The notes: generated by a model from the sequence alone, not told the origin. Counted from the stretch's first letter, positions 26,557 to 36,593 are shown. The stretch: DNA of 64,000 bases from Ureibacillus composti (GCA_030348875.1 JAUCEP010000002.1:1629001-1693000), one strand, 5' to 3'. Program-made: numbers and translations.

Positions 26557-28182
26557 ATGGTGCAATTACAATGGGGAACTTCAGAAAAATTACGTGCGCT
26601 TTTGTGTGAACTAGTTAGTTGGCAAAGTCGGTCTAAGACTGAGGGTGAGGTTCAATTCGTTTATCGTTTAAAAGAAAAATTATTGAATATCCCTTACTTC
26701 AAACAAAATCCAGAACACATTGCATTTCATGATGCAGGGTTAAAGCGAAATGCCGTGACAGCATTCTATAAATCGCCTGAAACATCAGATACGATTGTGT
26801 TGATTTCTCATTTTGACACAGTTAATACAGAGGAGTATGGAAGTCTAGAAAAGTTGGCTTTCTCTCCAGAAGAGTTAACGAAAGAATTACAAAAACATAA
26901 AGACGAGCTTCCACCTGATGCATTAAAGGATTTGGAATCGGGTCAATATTTATTTGGACGTGGCACGATGGATATGAAAACTGGACTAGCTGTTCATATG
27001 TCCATTATTGAAAAGGCGAGTGCCGAAAATTGGCCTATTAATCTCGTGCTACTAACGGTTCCAGATGAAGAGGTGGATTCAGCTGGTATGCGTGCAGCAG
27101 TTCCAGGACTTATACGTCTACAAGAAGAACATCAACTCACATACAAGTTGTTCTTGAATGGAGAACCGTCCTTTTCACAAAGAAATGATGATCCTAACTA
27201 TTATATATATTCGGGTTCAATTGGGAAGATTATGCCGTCTGCACTTATTTATGGGAAAGAAACCCATGTAGGAGAACCAATGAGTGGTGTAACAGCAAAT
27301 TATATTGCCTCTTTCCTAACTTCAGAGATGGAGTTTAATGCAGAATTCCGAGAGTCACTTTACGAGGAAACAACACCTCTTCCTGTTTCACTTCGACAAC
27401 GGGATATTATGAATATGGAATACTCAGTACAAACGCCATATCGTGCGCAGATTATGTATAACGTATTCCTAATGAAACGAACAGCATCTGATGTAATGGA
27501 GATTTTCAAACGTACAGCTGAAAAAGCTGCAAACGCTTGTACCAAGGCCTATCACGAAATTTGTAATCGCGAGGGTGTTCAACCAGTTGGCGATATTAAA
27601 GTCATTTATTATGAAGAATTACGAAAATATGCAGAAAATAAGCTTGGTCAGACTACAGTAGCCTCTTTTATAAATGAGGTATTGCAAAATAGTAGCTGGG
27701 ATGATCGCGAAAAGTCTCTTCGAATTGCAGATGTTCTTATGCGTAACTGTCAAGAGTTGGGGCCAGCCATGGTATTGCTTTTTGCACCACCATACTACCC
27801 GGCCGTTAATTCGTCGGATCATCCATTAGTCATTGAATTAACAGAACAGACTAAGAAGGCTGCACAAACAAAATTCGGTGTTGAATTAAAGCAAATTCAT
27901 TATTATAACGGTATTTCAGACTTAAGTTATGTGAATTACCAAGGTTCAAGTGATGGATGGAACGTGTATAAACAAAATACGCCTGTTTGGGGTAGTAGTT
28001 ATAGCATTCCTTTTGAAGACATGGAAAAATTAAAAGCCCCAGTGTTCAATTTAGGACCATTTGGTAAAGACGCGCATAAGCGAACTGAGCGTTTGCATAT
28101 TGATAGCGCATTTGTTCAATTGCCATATTTGGTTGAAAATCTAATAAAAACGATGTGTTCTGTTAAAAAAGTCGAAGTTTAA
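26557..28182 (+). CDS. RocB-like M20-family peptidase/deacylase
   Basis: 541 residues, close to the length of Bacillus RocB (arginine utilisation protein). M20 metal motifs: LISHFDTVN near residue 88, FGRGTMDMKTGLAVH near 130, VPDEEVDSAGMRAAV near 170 and FLNGEPSF near 203. Its length, and the absence of the usual dimerisation layout of the aminoacylase branch, match RocB rather than AbgA/B enzymes. AAAGGAGGATTT precedes the ATG. The rocABC context is missing. Instead a GntR regulator and a peptide importer follow, so it probably hydrolyses an imported peptide or N-acyl amino acid. It is governed by the promoter and operator at 26267-26312. Confidence 0.8.
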   Translation: MVQLQWGTSEKLRALLCELVSWQSRSKTEGEVQFVYRLKEKLLNIPYFKQNPEHIAFHDAGLKRNAVTAFYKSPETSDTIVLISHFDTVNTEEYGSLEKLAFSPEELTKELQKHKDELPPDALKDLESGQYLFGRGTMDMKTGLAVHMSIIEKASAENWPINLVLLTVPDEEVDSAGMRAAVPGLIRLQEEHQLTYKLFLNGEPSFSQRNDDPNYYIYSGSIGKIMPSALIYGKETHVGEPMSGVTANYIASFLTSEMEFNAEFRESLYEETTPLPVSLRQRDIMNMEYSVQTPYRAQIMYNVFLMKRTASDVMEIFKRTAEKAANACTKAYHEICNREGVQPVGDIKVIYYEELRKYAENKLGQTTVASFINEVLQNSSWDDREKSLRIADVLMRNCQELGPAMVLLFAPPYYPAVNSSDHPLVIELTEQTKKAAQTKFGVELKQIHYYNGISDLSYVNYQGSSDGWNVYKQNTPVWGSSYSIPFEDMEKLKAPVFNLGPFGKDAHKRTERLHIDSAFVQLPYLVENLIKTMCSVKKVEV

Positions 28183-28220
28183 TTAGGTAGGAAAACTGAA
28201 ATTAGTACAATGGCAGACTA

Positions 28221-28235
28221 AATTTTCTGCAATTT
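28221..28235 (+). promoter_or_regulatory. Possible CodY box
   Basis: AATTTTCTGCAATTT differs from the CodY consensus AATTTTCWGAAAATT at two positions. CodY control would fit peptide-uptake genes, but a 13-of-15 match in AT-rich DNA is weak evidence. Confidence 0.25.
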
Positions 28236-28397
28236 ACCCTATAATTCGACAGGAAATGTAGAAATTTCGGGTAAGAAAAGTCTGACAAAAGTATTGTAAT
28301 TTAATTCGTAAATGAGTAAATTAGATTCATAAAGTTTAGAATATTTTAACAATAGTTATATCCACCAGTTATTAACAATAAATTTTAAGCATAATGT

Positions 28398-28410
28398 GTA
28401 TACTGTATAC
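28398..28410 (+). promoter_or_regulatory. GTATAC-T-GTATAC operator, probable GntR site 2
   Basis: Perfect half-sites around one base, 180 bases upstream of gntR. CATAAT lies just before it (28390-28395) and could serve as a -10 element, again placing the operator at the start point. Confidence 0.65.
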
Positions 28411-28471
28411 GAAAAAAATTCATATTTTTTCAAAATATATGTTTAATCTACAATTTTTTTAGGTAGTTAAT

Positions 28472-28484
28472 GTATACGGTATAC
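28472..28484 (+). promoter_or_regulatory. GTATAC-G-GTATAC operator, probable GntR site 3
   Basis: Same 13-bp motif, 74 bases after site 2 and just before a strong hairpin. The spacing of seven helical turns between sites 2 and 3 would allow looping or cooperative binding. Confidence 0.65.
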
Positions 28485-28496
28485 TTTTAAAAGAAA

Positions 28497-28546
28497 ACTT
28501 CGGAATTAGGATTCTGAAAATTACTAATTCCGAAGTATCCTTTTTC
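28497..28546 (+). terminator. Strong hairpin/terminator between GntR sites 3 and 4
   Basis: ACTTCGGAATTAG and CTAATTCCGAAGT form a perfect 13-bp stem with a 14-base loop, followed after four bases by TTTTT. It can end transcripts from the peptidase or from promoters near sites 2 and 3, and it lies inside the gntR control region. Confidence 0.65.
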
Positions 28547-28555
28547 AGAAACTTT

Positions 28556-28568
28556 GTATACCGTATAC
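28556..28568 (+). promoter_or_regulatory. GTATAC-C-GTATAC operator, probable GntR site 4
   Basis: Fourth copy of the 13-bp motif, 22 bases before the gntR start codon and overlapping the region just upstream of its ribosome site. This fits autoregulation. Confidence 0.7.
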
Positions 28569-28590
28569 AAAAGGTGGGAGTAGAAAAATC

Positions 28591-29274
28591 ATGGTGAGAA
28601 AAGTAAGAGAGAAAGAGTTCTTAGCTGATCAGGCTACCCGGATTTTAAGAGAAGGGATTCTATCTGGCGAACTCTTACCGGGCGAAGAATTACCTGAAGA
28701 AAAAATCGCAACACAATTAGGAATCAGTAGAACTCCATTGCGAGATGCACTTCGAAGACTTCAACTTGAAGGACTTCTAATCATCGAAAAGGGGAGACCT
28801 GCAAAAGTTTCAAATCTAACTCCAGAAGATTTTTTTCAGTCATTGGAGATCCGGCAAATTATAGAGACCTACAACATCGAGCAAGTCACAAATCAAATCA
28901 ATGATCACTTATTTGAAAAACTAAAAGACAATATCCTACAACAAGAACTAGCCACAATTCAGACTAATTATAACCACTTCCTAGAACTAGACCGCGAGTT
29001 TCATATTCTTTTAGCATCTGCAAGTCCAAATAATAAATTAATCCATTTAATACATGAAATGAACACGGGTACTTCTCGTGCATTTAATTACTTTGTACGA
29101 GATACGCCAAAAACAACTGAACACTCACTACAAGAACATATTGAAATTCTCGATGCGATTAAAGAGAAGGATTCAACTCTAGCAAGACAAAAAATGCAAA
29201 CGCATTTAGAAAAAGTCGGATCTCGATTGAAGAATGTTCTAGTCACAAAAACTACTGATACCTATCATATTTAA
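28591..29274 (+). CDS. GntR family transcription regulator (FadR/FCD subfamily)
   Basis: 227 residues. The N-terminal winged helix (about 8-72) carries LPGEELPEEKIATQLGISRTPLRDALRRLQLEGLL, the GntR signature. The C-terminal all-helical FCD region (about 80-220) has metal-ligand-like positions such as the Asp in ELDREFHILLA and the His in LQEHIEILDAI. AAGGTGGGAG precedes the ATG. FCD regulators release DNA on binding small organic acids or amino-acid derivatives. Four GTATAC-N-GTATAC palindromes upstream of this gene and of the peptidase are the likely operators, so it probably controls its own gene, the peptidase and the following peptide importer. Confidence 0.85.
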   Translation: MVRKVREKEFLADQATRILREGILSGELLPGEELPEEKIATQLGISRTPLRDALRRLQLEGLLIIEKGRPAKVSNLTPEDFFQSLEIRQIIETYNIEQVTNQINDHLFEKLKDNILQQELATIQTNYNHFLELDREFHILLASASPNNKLIHLIHEMNTGTSRAFNYFVRDTPKTTEHSLQEHIEILDAIKEKDSTLARQKMQTHLEKVGSRLKNVLVTKTTDTYHI

Positions 29275-29418
29275 GAACTAGAGTACGCAAAAATGGGGAT
29301 ATTAGAGGTTCGTTTATGCAATTAAATATCAGAAGATTCAATCTACTTATCTTCTATTCTTTCGAATAACCGTTCGAAATTTAATAGAATCAAAATTTGA
29401 AGCAAAGGGGATCAAGAA

Positions 29419-30999
29419 ATGAAAGCAAAAAAACTTAGTCTATTCATGGCAATAATTTCATTAGTTTTAATTATTGCAGGTTGTAGCGGAGGCGGCAAAT
29501 CTTCTAGTACAACAACAACAAGCGGAGAAAGTGAAGGAGGAGCTTTAAAAGAAGAATTGCACTATGCAAGTAATGCTCAACCACCATCACTTGACCCATT
29601 AATGTCAAATGCGGTTGTAACTCGTGAAGTTGCATCAATCATTTATGAATCATTAGTTGCATTTGATGAAAATTATGAGCCAGTACCAATGTTAGCCGAG
29701 TCAATCGAACAAAGCGAAGATGGGAAAACTTATACATTTAAATTAAGACAAGGCGTGAAATTCCATAACGGTAAAGAAATGAAATCAGAAGATGTTGTTG
29801 CTTCATTAACACGTTGGGCAGAAAAATCTTCTTCTGCAAGAGCAGTATTAGTAGACCCTGTATTTACAGCAGTTGATGATTACACAGTGACATTAACGCT
29901 TGGACAAGGTACAACATTAGCTTTAGGTGCAATGGCTAACGTATCACACTTAGCAGCGATTATGCCAAAAGAAATTGTAGAATCAGCTCCTGAATCTGGT
30001 GTAACAGAATTCATTGGAACAGGTCCTTATCAATTTGTTGAGTGGAAACAAGACCAATATTTAAAGTTCACGAAGTTTGATGACTATGTAGCTTTAGATA
30101 CTCCTGCAAGTGGTTTATCAGGTAAAAAAGAAGCTTTAGTGAAAGATGTATACTATGACATCGTTCTTGATCCATCTACTCAACTTACTGGTGTTCAAAC
30201 AGGTGAGTATGACATCGCTGGTGGAATTTTACAAGATGATTTAGCGCAAGTTGAAGCAAACAAAGATTTAGCACACATTACACCATTCTCTATGAATTAT
30301 TCAATTCTTTTAAACCGTAAAGAAGGACCATTTACAAGTAAGGAAATGCGTCAAGCAGTTAGTCTAGCATTAGACCACGATTCACTTGCAGCGGTAGCAG
30401 CTGTTGGTAACTATACAATTTCACCAAGTTTAATGCCTAAACACGTTGAAAAATGGAGCACTGAAGCAGGTGCAGAATTCTTCAACCAAAAAGATACAGA
30501 AAAAGCGAAAAGTTTACTAAAAGAAGCAGGATATAACGGTGAAACAGTTACGATTTTAACAACTCGTGATTATCCAGTTATGTACAACGAAGCGGTTGCA
30601 ATGAAAGAGCAATTAGGCGCAATCGGCATTAACGTTGAATTATTAGTCTATGACTGGGCAACAGCATTAGCGGAAGTTCGTAGTTCTCCAGAAGATTGGG
30701 ATCTATTCACTACAAGTTTCCCTGGCGTTCCATCTCCAGCTGAAATGTTATACTTCGCCGAAGGATACTTCGATGGAGCTGAATCAGATACTCAAAAAGA
30801 ATTACTAGCAAAAATTCGTAGTGCAGCAACACATGAAGAAGCAAAACAATATTGGGAAGAGTTACAAACTCACTCAATTGAAGATGTAAAAATCATTACT
30901 ACATTTGGATTGAATGCAATCCATGCTTATTCTAATAAAGTTGAAGGCTACAAATACTTTGATGTTCCAGTATTCTGGAATGTAAAAGTAGCAGAATAA
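29419..30999 (+). CDS. Dipeptide/oligopeptide ABC transporter substrate-binding lipoprotein
   Basis: 526 residues. A lipoprotein signal peptide ends in the lipobox IIAGC with Cys22 as the lipidated residue, then a Ser/Thr/Gly-rich tether. Family 5 features: PPSLDPLMSNA near 55, FKLRQGVKFHNGKEMKSEDVVASL near 115, and the mixed C-terminal lobe ending WNVKVAE. It captures peptides or related solutes outside the membrane. It is the first gene of a five-gene importer operon. TTCGAATAACCGTTCGAA, an inverted repeat at 29361-29378, lies 40 bases upstream and could be an additional operator; no GTATAC site lies directly before this gene. Confidence 0.85.
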   Translation: MKAKKLSLFMAIISLVLIIAGCSGGGKSSSTTTTSGESEGGALKEELHYASNAQPPSLDPLMSNAVVTREVASIIYESLVAFDENYEPVPMLAESIEQSEDGKTYTFKLRQGVKFHNGKEMKSEDVVASLTRWAEKSSSARAVLVDPVFTAVDDYTVTLTLGQGTTLALGAMANVSHLAAIMPKEIVESAPESGVTEFIGTGPYQFVEWKQDQYLKFTKFDDYVALDTPASGLSGKKEALVKDVYYDIVLDPSTQLTGVQTGEYDIAGGILQDDLAQVEANKDLAHITPFSMNYSILLNRKEGPFTSKEMRQAVSLALDHDSLAAVAAVGNYTISPSLMPKHVEKWSTEAGAEFFNQKDTEKAKSLLKEAGYNGETVTILTTRDYPVMYNEAVAMKEQLGAIGINVELLVYDWATALAEVRSSPEDWDLFTTSFPGVPSPAEMLYFAEGYFDGAESDTQKELLAKIRSAATHEEAKQYWEELQTHSIEDVKIITTFGLNAIHAYSNKVEGYKYFDVPVFWNVKVAE

Positions 31000-31009
31000 T
31001 AGACTTTTC

Positions 31010-31050
31010 CTTCCCCACACTCTTTCATGGACTGTGGGGAAGATATTATT
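31010..31050 (+). terminator. Intercistronic hairpin (partial terminator) after the binding-protein gene
   Basis: CTTCCCCACA and TGTGGGGAAG form a perfect 10-bp stem with a 13-base loop, followed by ATATTATT rather than a full T run. Such hairpins commonly set a high ratio of binding protein to permease in ABC operons. Confidence 0.6.
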
Positions 31051-31127
31051 CAATTAAACTGCATTTTTGAAAGTCGTATTTTAAAGACACTTAAAGTGAA
31101 AATTTCAAGAAATGGGGAGGCGAATTT

Positions 31128-32075
31128 GTGAAAACGTACTTATTTAAACGTTTATTATCTTTAATCCCGATATTATTTGTTGTATCAATAGTTGTTTATA
31201 GCATTATTTACATAACACCAGGGGACCCGGCGGAGGTTATGTTAGGAGATTCCGCAACTGACGAACAAGTCGAGGCATTACGTGAAGAATTAGGACTAAA
31301 TCAGTCGTTTATCGAACGTTACTTTACTTGGGTTGGACATGCAGTAACAGGGGATCTTGGCACTTCCTACTTTATGAATGAGGGAGTAACATCTGCCATT
31401 ATAAGTCACCTATTTCCAACACTTTCTTTAGCGATACTGGCAGAATTATTCGCTATTATCATCGGAATTCCGATTGGGATTTTTGCTGCAAGAAGAAGAG
31501 GTTCCTACGTTGACCAATCGATCATGGGGTTATCCTACGTTGGGGTAGCAATACCTAGCTTCTTGTTAGCACTATTTTTAGTTTTAATCTTCTCTATTAA
31601 ATTACAATGGCTTCCAGTTGCGGGTTACAAAGATCTAAGTGAAGGATTAATGGTCCACCTAGAATATATGATATTACCAGCAATCGCACTTGGATTAATG
31701 CATGTCGCATTAACAGCTAGGATGACTCGTTCTTCTATGTTAGATGTGCTTAATGCGAATTTTATTAAGACGGCAAGAGCAAAAGGGGTAAAAGAAGCAG
31801 TCGTAATTTACAGACACACTTTCCGTAATGCCCTTTTACCAATCATTACAATCGTCGGACAAAACTTCGGGATTTTAATTGCTGGTGCTGCTGTTGTTGA
31901 AACAGTATTCAACATTCCAGGTATCGGCCAGTTAGTTGTAAACTCGATTGAACGTCGTGACTTCCCAATTATTCAAGGAGTCATTCTATTTGTAACTTTT
32001 GTTTATGTATTAATTAATTTAATTGTTGACTTGTTATATGGAGTAATTGATCCAAGGGTTAAGTTAAATAAATAA
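31128..32075 (+). CDS. Dipeptide/oligopeptide ABC transporter permease (DppB/OppB type)
   Basis: 315 residues, GTG start after GGGGAGG. Six hydrophobic helices are visible. The N-terminal TPGDPAEVMLGDSATDEQVEALREELGL is the DppB/OppB signature, and the EAA loop is ARAKGVKEAVVIYRHTFRNALLPI near 218. It forms the membrane channel with the next permease. Confidence 0.85.
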   Translation: MKTYLFKRLLSLIPILFVVSIVVYSIIYITPGDPAEVMLGDSATDEQVEALREELGLNQSFIERYFTWVGHAVTGDLGTSYFMNEGVTSAIISHLFPTLSLAILAELFAIIIGIPIGIFAARRRGSYVDQSIMGLSYVGVAIPSFLLALFLVLIFSIKLQWLPVAGYKDLSEGLMVHLEYMILPAIALGLMHVALTARMTRSSMLDVLNANFIKTARAKGVKEAVVIYRHTFRNALLPIITIVGQNFGILIAGAAVVETVFNIPGIGQLVVNSIERRDFPIIQGVILFVTFVYVLINLIVDLLYGVIDPRVKLNK

Positions 32076-32108
32076 TCACTGAAATTTGAATTGTAAGGAA
32101 GTGAGAAA

Positions 32109-33008
32109 ATGGTATCCATTGTGAAAACGCCCGATCTTGACAAGAAAAGAAATGAATTGAAGAAGGAACAACGTCGTTTAACATTTCGTAAGTTCCTCCA
32201 AAATAAATTAGCTGTTACTGGCTCTGTCATTCTTGTTTTATTAGTACTTCTAGCAGTAGTAGGGCCAATGTTGATTTCAGCAGATCCTTATGCAATTAAT
32301 GCTGAAGACCGACTGCAAGGTCCAAGTGCTGATTATATTCTTGGAACAGACAATTTTGGTCGTGATTTATTATCTCGTATTATTTTCGGTGCGCAAATTT
32401 CGCTTTTAATTGGTTTATCGGTTTCATTTTTTGCAGGAGTATTTGGAACAATTATTGGACTTTATGCAAGCTACTATCGTCCATTAGATAATATTTTAAT
32501 GCGTATCTGTGAAGGGATCATGGCCATTCCTGCAATTCTATTAGCAATTGCTTTAATGGCTGCACTTGGCCCAAGTACAAAAAATATTATTCTAGCTTTA
32601 AGTGTCGTATATACACCATACGTTGCACGTGTTGTTCGTTCATCTGCTCTCGTTGTTCGTGAAGAAACGTATATTGAAGCGATGAAAGCAATCGGAGCAA
32701 AATCTTCTCGTATTATTTGGGGACATATGGCACCAAACGTCATGTCACCACTCATTATTCAAATTACTTCAGTATTTGCAAATGCCATCTTAATTGAAGC
32801 AACGTTAAGCTTCTTAGGGGCAGGAGTTCCAGCACCAACACCAAGTTGGGGGAACATTTTATATGATGGAAAATTAGTCATCTTTAATACGCCTTGGATG
32901 GTTGTCTTCCCAGGGATTTGTATTGTATTAGCGATCTTAGCATTAAATATGTTTGGGGACGGACTTCGTGATATCCTTGACCCACATTCTAATAAGGGTA
33001 AGAAATAA
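32109..33008 (+). CDS. Dipeptide/oligopeptide ABC transporter permease (DppC/OppC type)
   Basis: 299 residues. The N-terminal cytosolic segment FRKFLQNKLAVTGSVILVLLVLLAVVGPML and LGTDNFGRDLLSRIIFGAQISLLIG near 75-100 are characteristic of DppC/OppC. The EAA loop is EAMKAIGAKSSRIIWGHMAPNVMSPLI near 195. It lies 33 bases downstream of its partner permease. Confidence 0.85.
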   Translation: MVSIVKTPDLDKKRNELKKEQRRLTFRKFLQNKLAVTGSVILVLLVLLAVVGPMLISADPYAINAEDRLQGPSADYILGTDNFGRDLLSRIIFGAQISLLIGLSVSFFAGVFGTIIGLYASYYRPLDNILMRICEGIMAIPAILLAIALMAALGPSTKNIILALSVVYTPYVARVVRSSALVVREETYIEAMKAIGAKSSRIIWGHMAPNVMSPLIIQITSVFANAILIEATLSFLGAGVPAPTPSWGNILYDGKLVIFNTPWMVVFPGICIVLAILALNMFGDGLRDILDPHSNKGKK

Positions 33009-33095
33009 CTAAAAAAATGGTGATTTTTTCAGGGAACCACAAGTTGGAAGCATGCAACGAGTGGACTCTAGCATGAAAGCAAAAGGAGGGACTTC

Positions 33096-34121
33096 ATGAA
33101 TCAGCAACCGATTTTAGAGGTGAAGGATTTAAGAACAAGCTTTTACACGGAACGAGGGAAGGTTACGGCGCTACATGGCATTAACTTTCAATTAAGAGAA
33201 GGTGAAATCTTGGGGATTGTAGGGGAGTCTGGTTGTGGTAAAAGTGTTACCTCACAATCAATCCTCCGATTATATGATGAAAAATACACAGCCGAGTATG
33301 AAGGCGAAATTAATTTCCAGGGAGAAAATTTATTAAAACTTCCAATGGATCAAATGCAAGAAATTCGCGGAAATGATATTTCAATGATTTTCCAAGATCC
33401 ATTAAGCTCATTAAATCCAGTTTATACAATTGGGTTTCAAATAAGTGAATCTTTAATTCTTCATCAAAAACTATCAAAAAAAGAAGCGAATGAAAAAGTA
33501 ATCGAATTACTTCGTTTAACCGGGATTTCAGCTCCTGAAAAGAGGGTTAATCAATATCCACATGAATTGTCAGGTGGTATGAGACAACGTGTCATGATTG
33601 CGATGGCATTGGCATGTAAACCAAGAGTGTTAATTGCCGATGAGCCTACAACAGCTCTAGACGTAACAATCCAAGCTCAAATTTTAGATTTACTTTTACA
33701 ATTAAAAGATGAGTATAACATGAGTGTAATGTTTATTACCCATGACCTTGGCGTTGTTGCGGAAATTTGTACGCGTGTTGTGGTTATGTACCTTGGTCAA
33801 ATCGTAGAAGAGGCAGATGTTCAAAGTTTATTCTCTAAACCACTTCATCCGTATACTAAAGGGTTAATGAAATCCATGCCTGCAATCGACGGGGAGCGTT
33901 CAGAGAAATTATTTGTAATTGAAGGAGCTGTTCCTTCATTAAATAACATACCTAAGGGCTGCCGTTTTGCACCTAGATGTCCATATGCAGATGAAGTATG
34001 TATGGAAAAACCACCTGAGCTAACGGTTCATAACGATAACCAAAAAGTTCGCTGCTGGCACTACGACAAAATTATGAGAGAAGAGGAGAATCAAAATGAC
34101 AACACAATTAAAGCAAAATAA
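33096..34121 (+). CDS. Peptide ABC transporter ATP-binding protein (DppD/OppD type)
   Basis: 341 residues. Walker [12 protein letters not shown] near 40, ABC signature LSGGMRQRV near 157, Walker [13 protein letters not shown] near 177 and switch His in FITHDLGVV. The C-terminal oligopeptide-type extension carries [15 protein letters not shown], with cysteines typical of Dpp/Opp ATPases, some of which hold an iron-sulfur cluster. Its end overlaps the next ATPase gene by 26 bases, indicating translational coupling. Confidence 0.85.
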   Translation: MNQQPILEVKDLRTSFYTERGKVTALHGINFQLREGEILGIVGESGCGKSVTSQSILRLYDEKYTAEYEGEINFQGENLLKLPMDQMQEIRGNDISMIFQDPLSSLNPVYTIGFQISESLILHQKLSKKEANEKVIELLRLTGISAPEKRVNQYPHELSGGMRQRVMIAMALACKPRVLIADEPTTALDVTIQAQILDLLLQLKDEYNMSVMFITHDLGVVAEICTRVVVMYLGQIVEEADVQSLFSKPLHPYTKGLMKSMPAIDGERSEKLFVIEGAVPSLNNIPKGCRFAPRCPYADEVCMEKPPELTVHNDNQKVRCWHYDKIMREEENQNDNTIKAK

Positions 34122-35079
34122 TGAACCCCTTCTTGAAGTAAATGGCTTAAAAAAATATTTTCCTGTAAAAAATCAATTAGGCCAGAAAAGTGCCTTCGTA
34201 AAAGCAGTGGATGATGTTTCTTTCAAATTGTATGAAGGGAAAACATTAGGGTTAGTAGGGGAATCTGGTTGTGGGAAAAGTACTACAGGACGCTCCCTTC
34301 TCCGATTAATTGAGCCAACTTCAGGTAGTGCATTATTTGACGGCAAAGATATTTTTAAGTTAAAGGGTAAAGAACTTCGCGAAGCAAGACAAGATTTACA
34401 AATGGTTTTCCAAGATCCATTTTCTTCACTGAATCCAAGAAAAAGAATTGGAGAAATTTTAGAAGAACCATTAAAAATCCATAAATTAGGATCTAGTGCA
34501 GAACGTACTGAAAAAGTAATGGATATCCTCCATAAAGTTGGACTAAATGTCGATCATTATTATCGCTACCCTCATGAATTTTCAGGTGGTCAAAGACAAC
34601 GAATCGTGTTGGCGCGTGCCTTAATTTTAAATCCAAAAATCATTGTATGTGATGAACCAGTATCCGCTCTTGACGTTTCAACCCAAGCGCAAATTGTCAA
34701 TTTATTGCGCGGACTTCAAGAAGAGCTGAAGTTAACATATCTTTTTATTGCTCATGATATCAGTGTTGTTCGCCATATTTCCGATCAAATTGGGGTGATG
34801 TACTTAGGTAATATTGTTGAATATGCAGATACAGATAATATTTTTGCAGAGCCTTTACATCCTTACACTCAGGCATTATTATCTGCAGTACCTAAATCTA
34901 GCCCGAATGCTGTGCGGGAAAGAATTGTGTTAAAAGGTGAAATACCTTCGCCTTTAAATCCACCATCAGGGTGTGTGTTCCATCCACGATGTCCGATGGC
35001 AACAGAACTTTGTAGTAAAGAAATTCCTGTGAATAAAGAAGCACGTCCGGGCCATTTTGTGAAGTGTCATTTATATTAA
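34096..35079 (+). CDS. Peptide ABC transporter ATP-binding protein (DppF/OppF type)
   Basis: 327 residues. [11 protein letters not shown] near 13 is the usual DppF/OppF opening. Walker [13 protein letters not shown] near 54, signature FSGGQRQRI, Walker [13 protein letters not shown], and the C-terminal [15 protein letters not shown] motif. It pairs with the upstream ATPase as a heterodimer. It is the last gene of the importer proper; a catabolic oxidoreductase begins 79 bases later. Confidence 0.85.
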   Translation: MTTQLKQNNEPLLEVNGLKKYFPVKNQLGQKSAFVKAVDDVSFKLYEGKTLGLVGESGCGKSTTGRSLLRLIEPTSGSALFDGKDIFKLKGKELREARQDLQMVFQDPFSSLNPRKRIGEILEEPLKIHKLGSSAERTEKVMDILHKVGLNVDHYYRYPHEFSGGQRQRIVLARALILNPKIIVCDEPVSALDVSTQAQIVNLLRGLQEELKLTYLFIAHDISVVRHISDQIGVMYLGNIVEYADTDNIFAEPLHPYTQALLSAVPKSSPNAVRERIVLKGEIPSPLNPPSGCVFHPRCPMATELCSKEIPVNKEARPGHFVKCHLY

Positions 35080-35158
35080 TATCAGAATCTTCTAAACATA
35101 GAATAGAAATAAAATGCGTGAACGATCAAAAAGATATGAAAAGTAAGGGGCGAAAACT

Positions 35159-36520
35159 ATGAATCTGGTAGAGCGTTTAAAAGAAGTCTTACCAGAAGAT
35201 CGAATTAGTACGAATGAAACGGTGCTATTAAATCATAGCAAAGATGAATCGTTTTATTCGGGAAATCTTCCAGACGTCGTTGTATTTCCAAAAGATAAAC
35301 ATGAAGTAGCTGAAATTGTTCGTTTGGCCAATGAGCTTGAAGTTCCCATTGTACCATTTGGGACGGGCTCCGGTTTAGAAGGTCAAGTGATCCCAAAACA
35401 AGGTGGAATCTCCATCGATTTTCAAGAAATGAACAAAATACTTGAAATCAACGATGAAGACCTATTAGTGACCGTTCAACCAGGTGTCACAAGAGTGCAA
35501 TTAAATGCAGAGCTCGGGAAATACGGTTTGTTTTTCCCTGTTGACCCTGGCGCTGATGCCTCTTTAGGTGGAATGGCTTCAACTAACGCAAGTGGAACGA
35601 CGACAGTCCGCTATGGGGCAATGAAAGATAATGTTCGTAATCTTGAAGTGGTATTAGCAGATGGTCGACTGATTCATACCGGTAGTAGAGCGAAGAAATC
35701 TTCATCTGGCTACCGATTGACTGAGCTCTTTGTTGGTTCAGAAGGAACGCTAGGTGTATTCACTGAGTTAACACTCCAAGTGTATGGAATTTCGGAAGTA
35801 ATCGTCGCTGCACGTGCTGTATTTAATTCAATACAAAATGCAGTTCAAGCGGCAACTTCTTTACTTGCAATTGGAGTACCAATCGCTCGTATAGAATTAG
35901 TAGAGGCCTATTCAATCAAACATATGAATTTAGCAGCAGGAACCAATTATCTGGAAGATGTAACGCTATTCCTTGAATTTCATGGGACAGATAAGAGCGT
36001 AGAAGGTGAGCTTGAAATTACGAAAGATTTGTTCGAAGATTTCGGATGTTATCAGTTTGATATTGAAAAAGATTCCCTAGGTCGTGCAAAACTTTGGGAA
36101 GTACGGCATAACAGTTTAAATATTTGGTTACATCATAATCCAGGAAAAAGGGTAATGAATACAGATGTCTGTGTGCCTTTATCGAAATTAGCAGATGCAG
36201 TGGAATATAGTCGAACTTGTCTTGATGAATCTAAGTTGCAAGGAAGCATTATCGGTCATATTGGAGATGGAAATTTCCATGTAGGAATTATTCTAGATCC
36301 GAATGACGCTGAGGAAATGAAAAAAGCCCACGCATTAAATGAACAAATCGTACATTTCGCCTTAGCAGCTGGCGGCACTTGTACTGGTGAACATGGTGTA
36401 GGACTGGGTAAGATGAAGTATCAAGAACAAGAACATGGTACAGCATTAGATGTTATGAAAACGATTAAACAAGTTTTAGACCCGAATCAAATATTAAACC
36501 CAGGTAAAATTTTTGTGTAA
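35159..36520 (+). CDS. FAD-linked 2-hydroxyacid dehydrogenase (GlcD / D-lactate dehydrogenase type)
   Basis: 453 residues. PCMH-type FAD-binding domain: VPFGTGSGLEGQVIP near 65, PGADASLGGMASTNASGTTTVRYG near 130 and GSEGTLGVFTELTL near 190. The C-terminal domain has GHIGDGNFHVGI near 370, with the His residues of the substrate site, and ends GEHGVGLGKMKY...LDPNQILNPGKIF. The family oxidises glycolate, D-lactate or other 2-hydroxyacids. In this operon it may oxidise a 2-hydroxyacid released from the imported compound; the next gene is an aminotransferase handling 2-oxoacids. Confidence 0.85.
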   Translation: MNLVERLKEVLPEDRISTNETVLLNHSKDESFYSGNLPDVVVFPKDKHEVAEIVRLANELEVPIVPFGTGSGLEGQVIPKQGGISIDFQEMNKILEINDEDLLVTVQPGVTRVQLNAELGKYGLFFPVDPGADASLGGMASTNASGTTTVRYGAMKDNVRNLEVVLADGRLIHTGSRAKKSSSGYRLTELFVGSEGTLGVFTELTLQVYGISEVIVAARAVFNSIQNAVQAATSLLAIGVPIARIELVEAYSIKHMNLAAGTNYLEDVTLFLEFHGTDKSVEGELEITKDLFEDFGCYQFDIEKDSLGRAKLWEVRHNSLNIWLHHNPGKRVMNTDVCVPLSKLADAVEYSRTCLDESKLQGSIIGHIGDGNFHVGIILDPNDAEEMKKAHALNEQIVHFALAAGGTCTGEHGVGLGKMKYQEQEHGTALDVMKTIKQVLDPNQILNPGKIFV

Positions 36521-36593
36521 AACTCCAATTAAAAGTCCGTTCAACTTACTAAAACGGGATTCCAAACGAAAACTGAATATAGGGGATATGATG

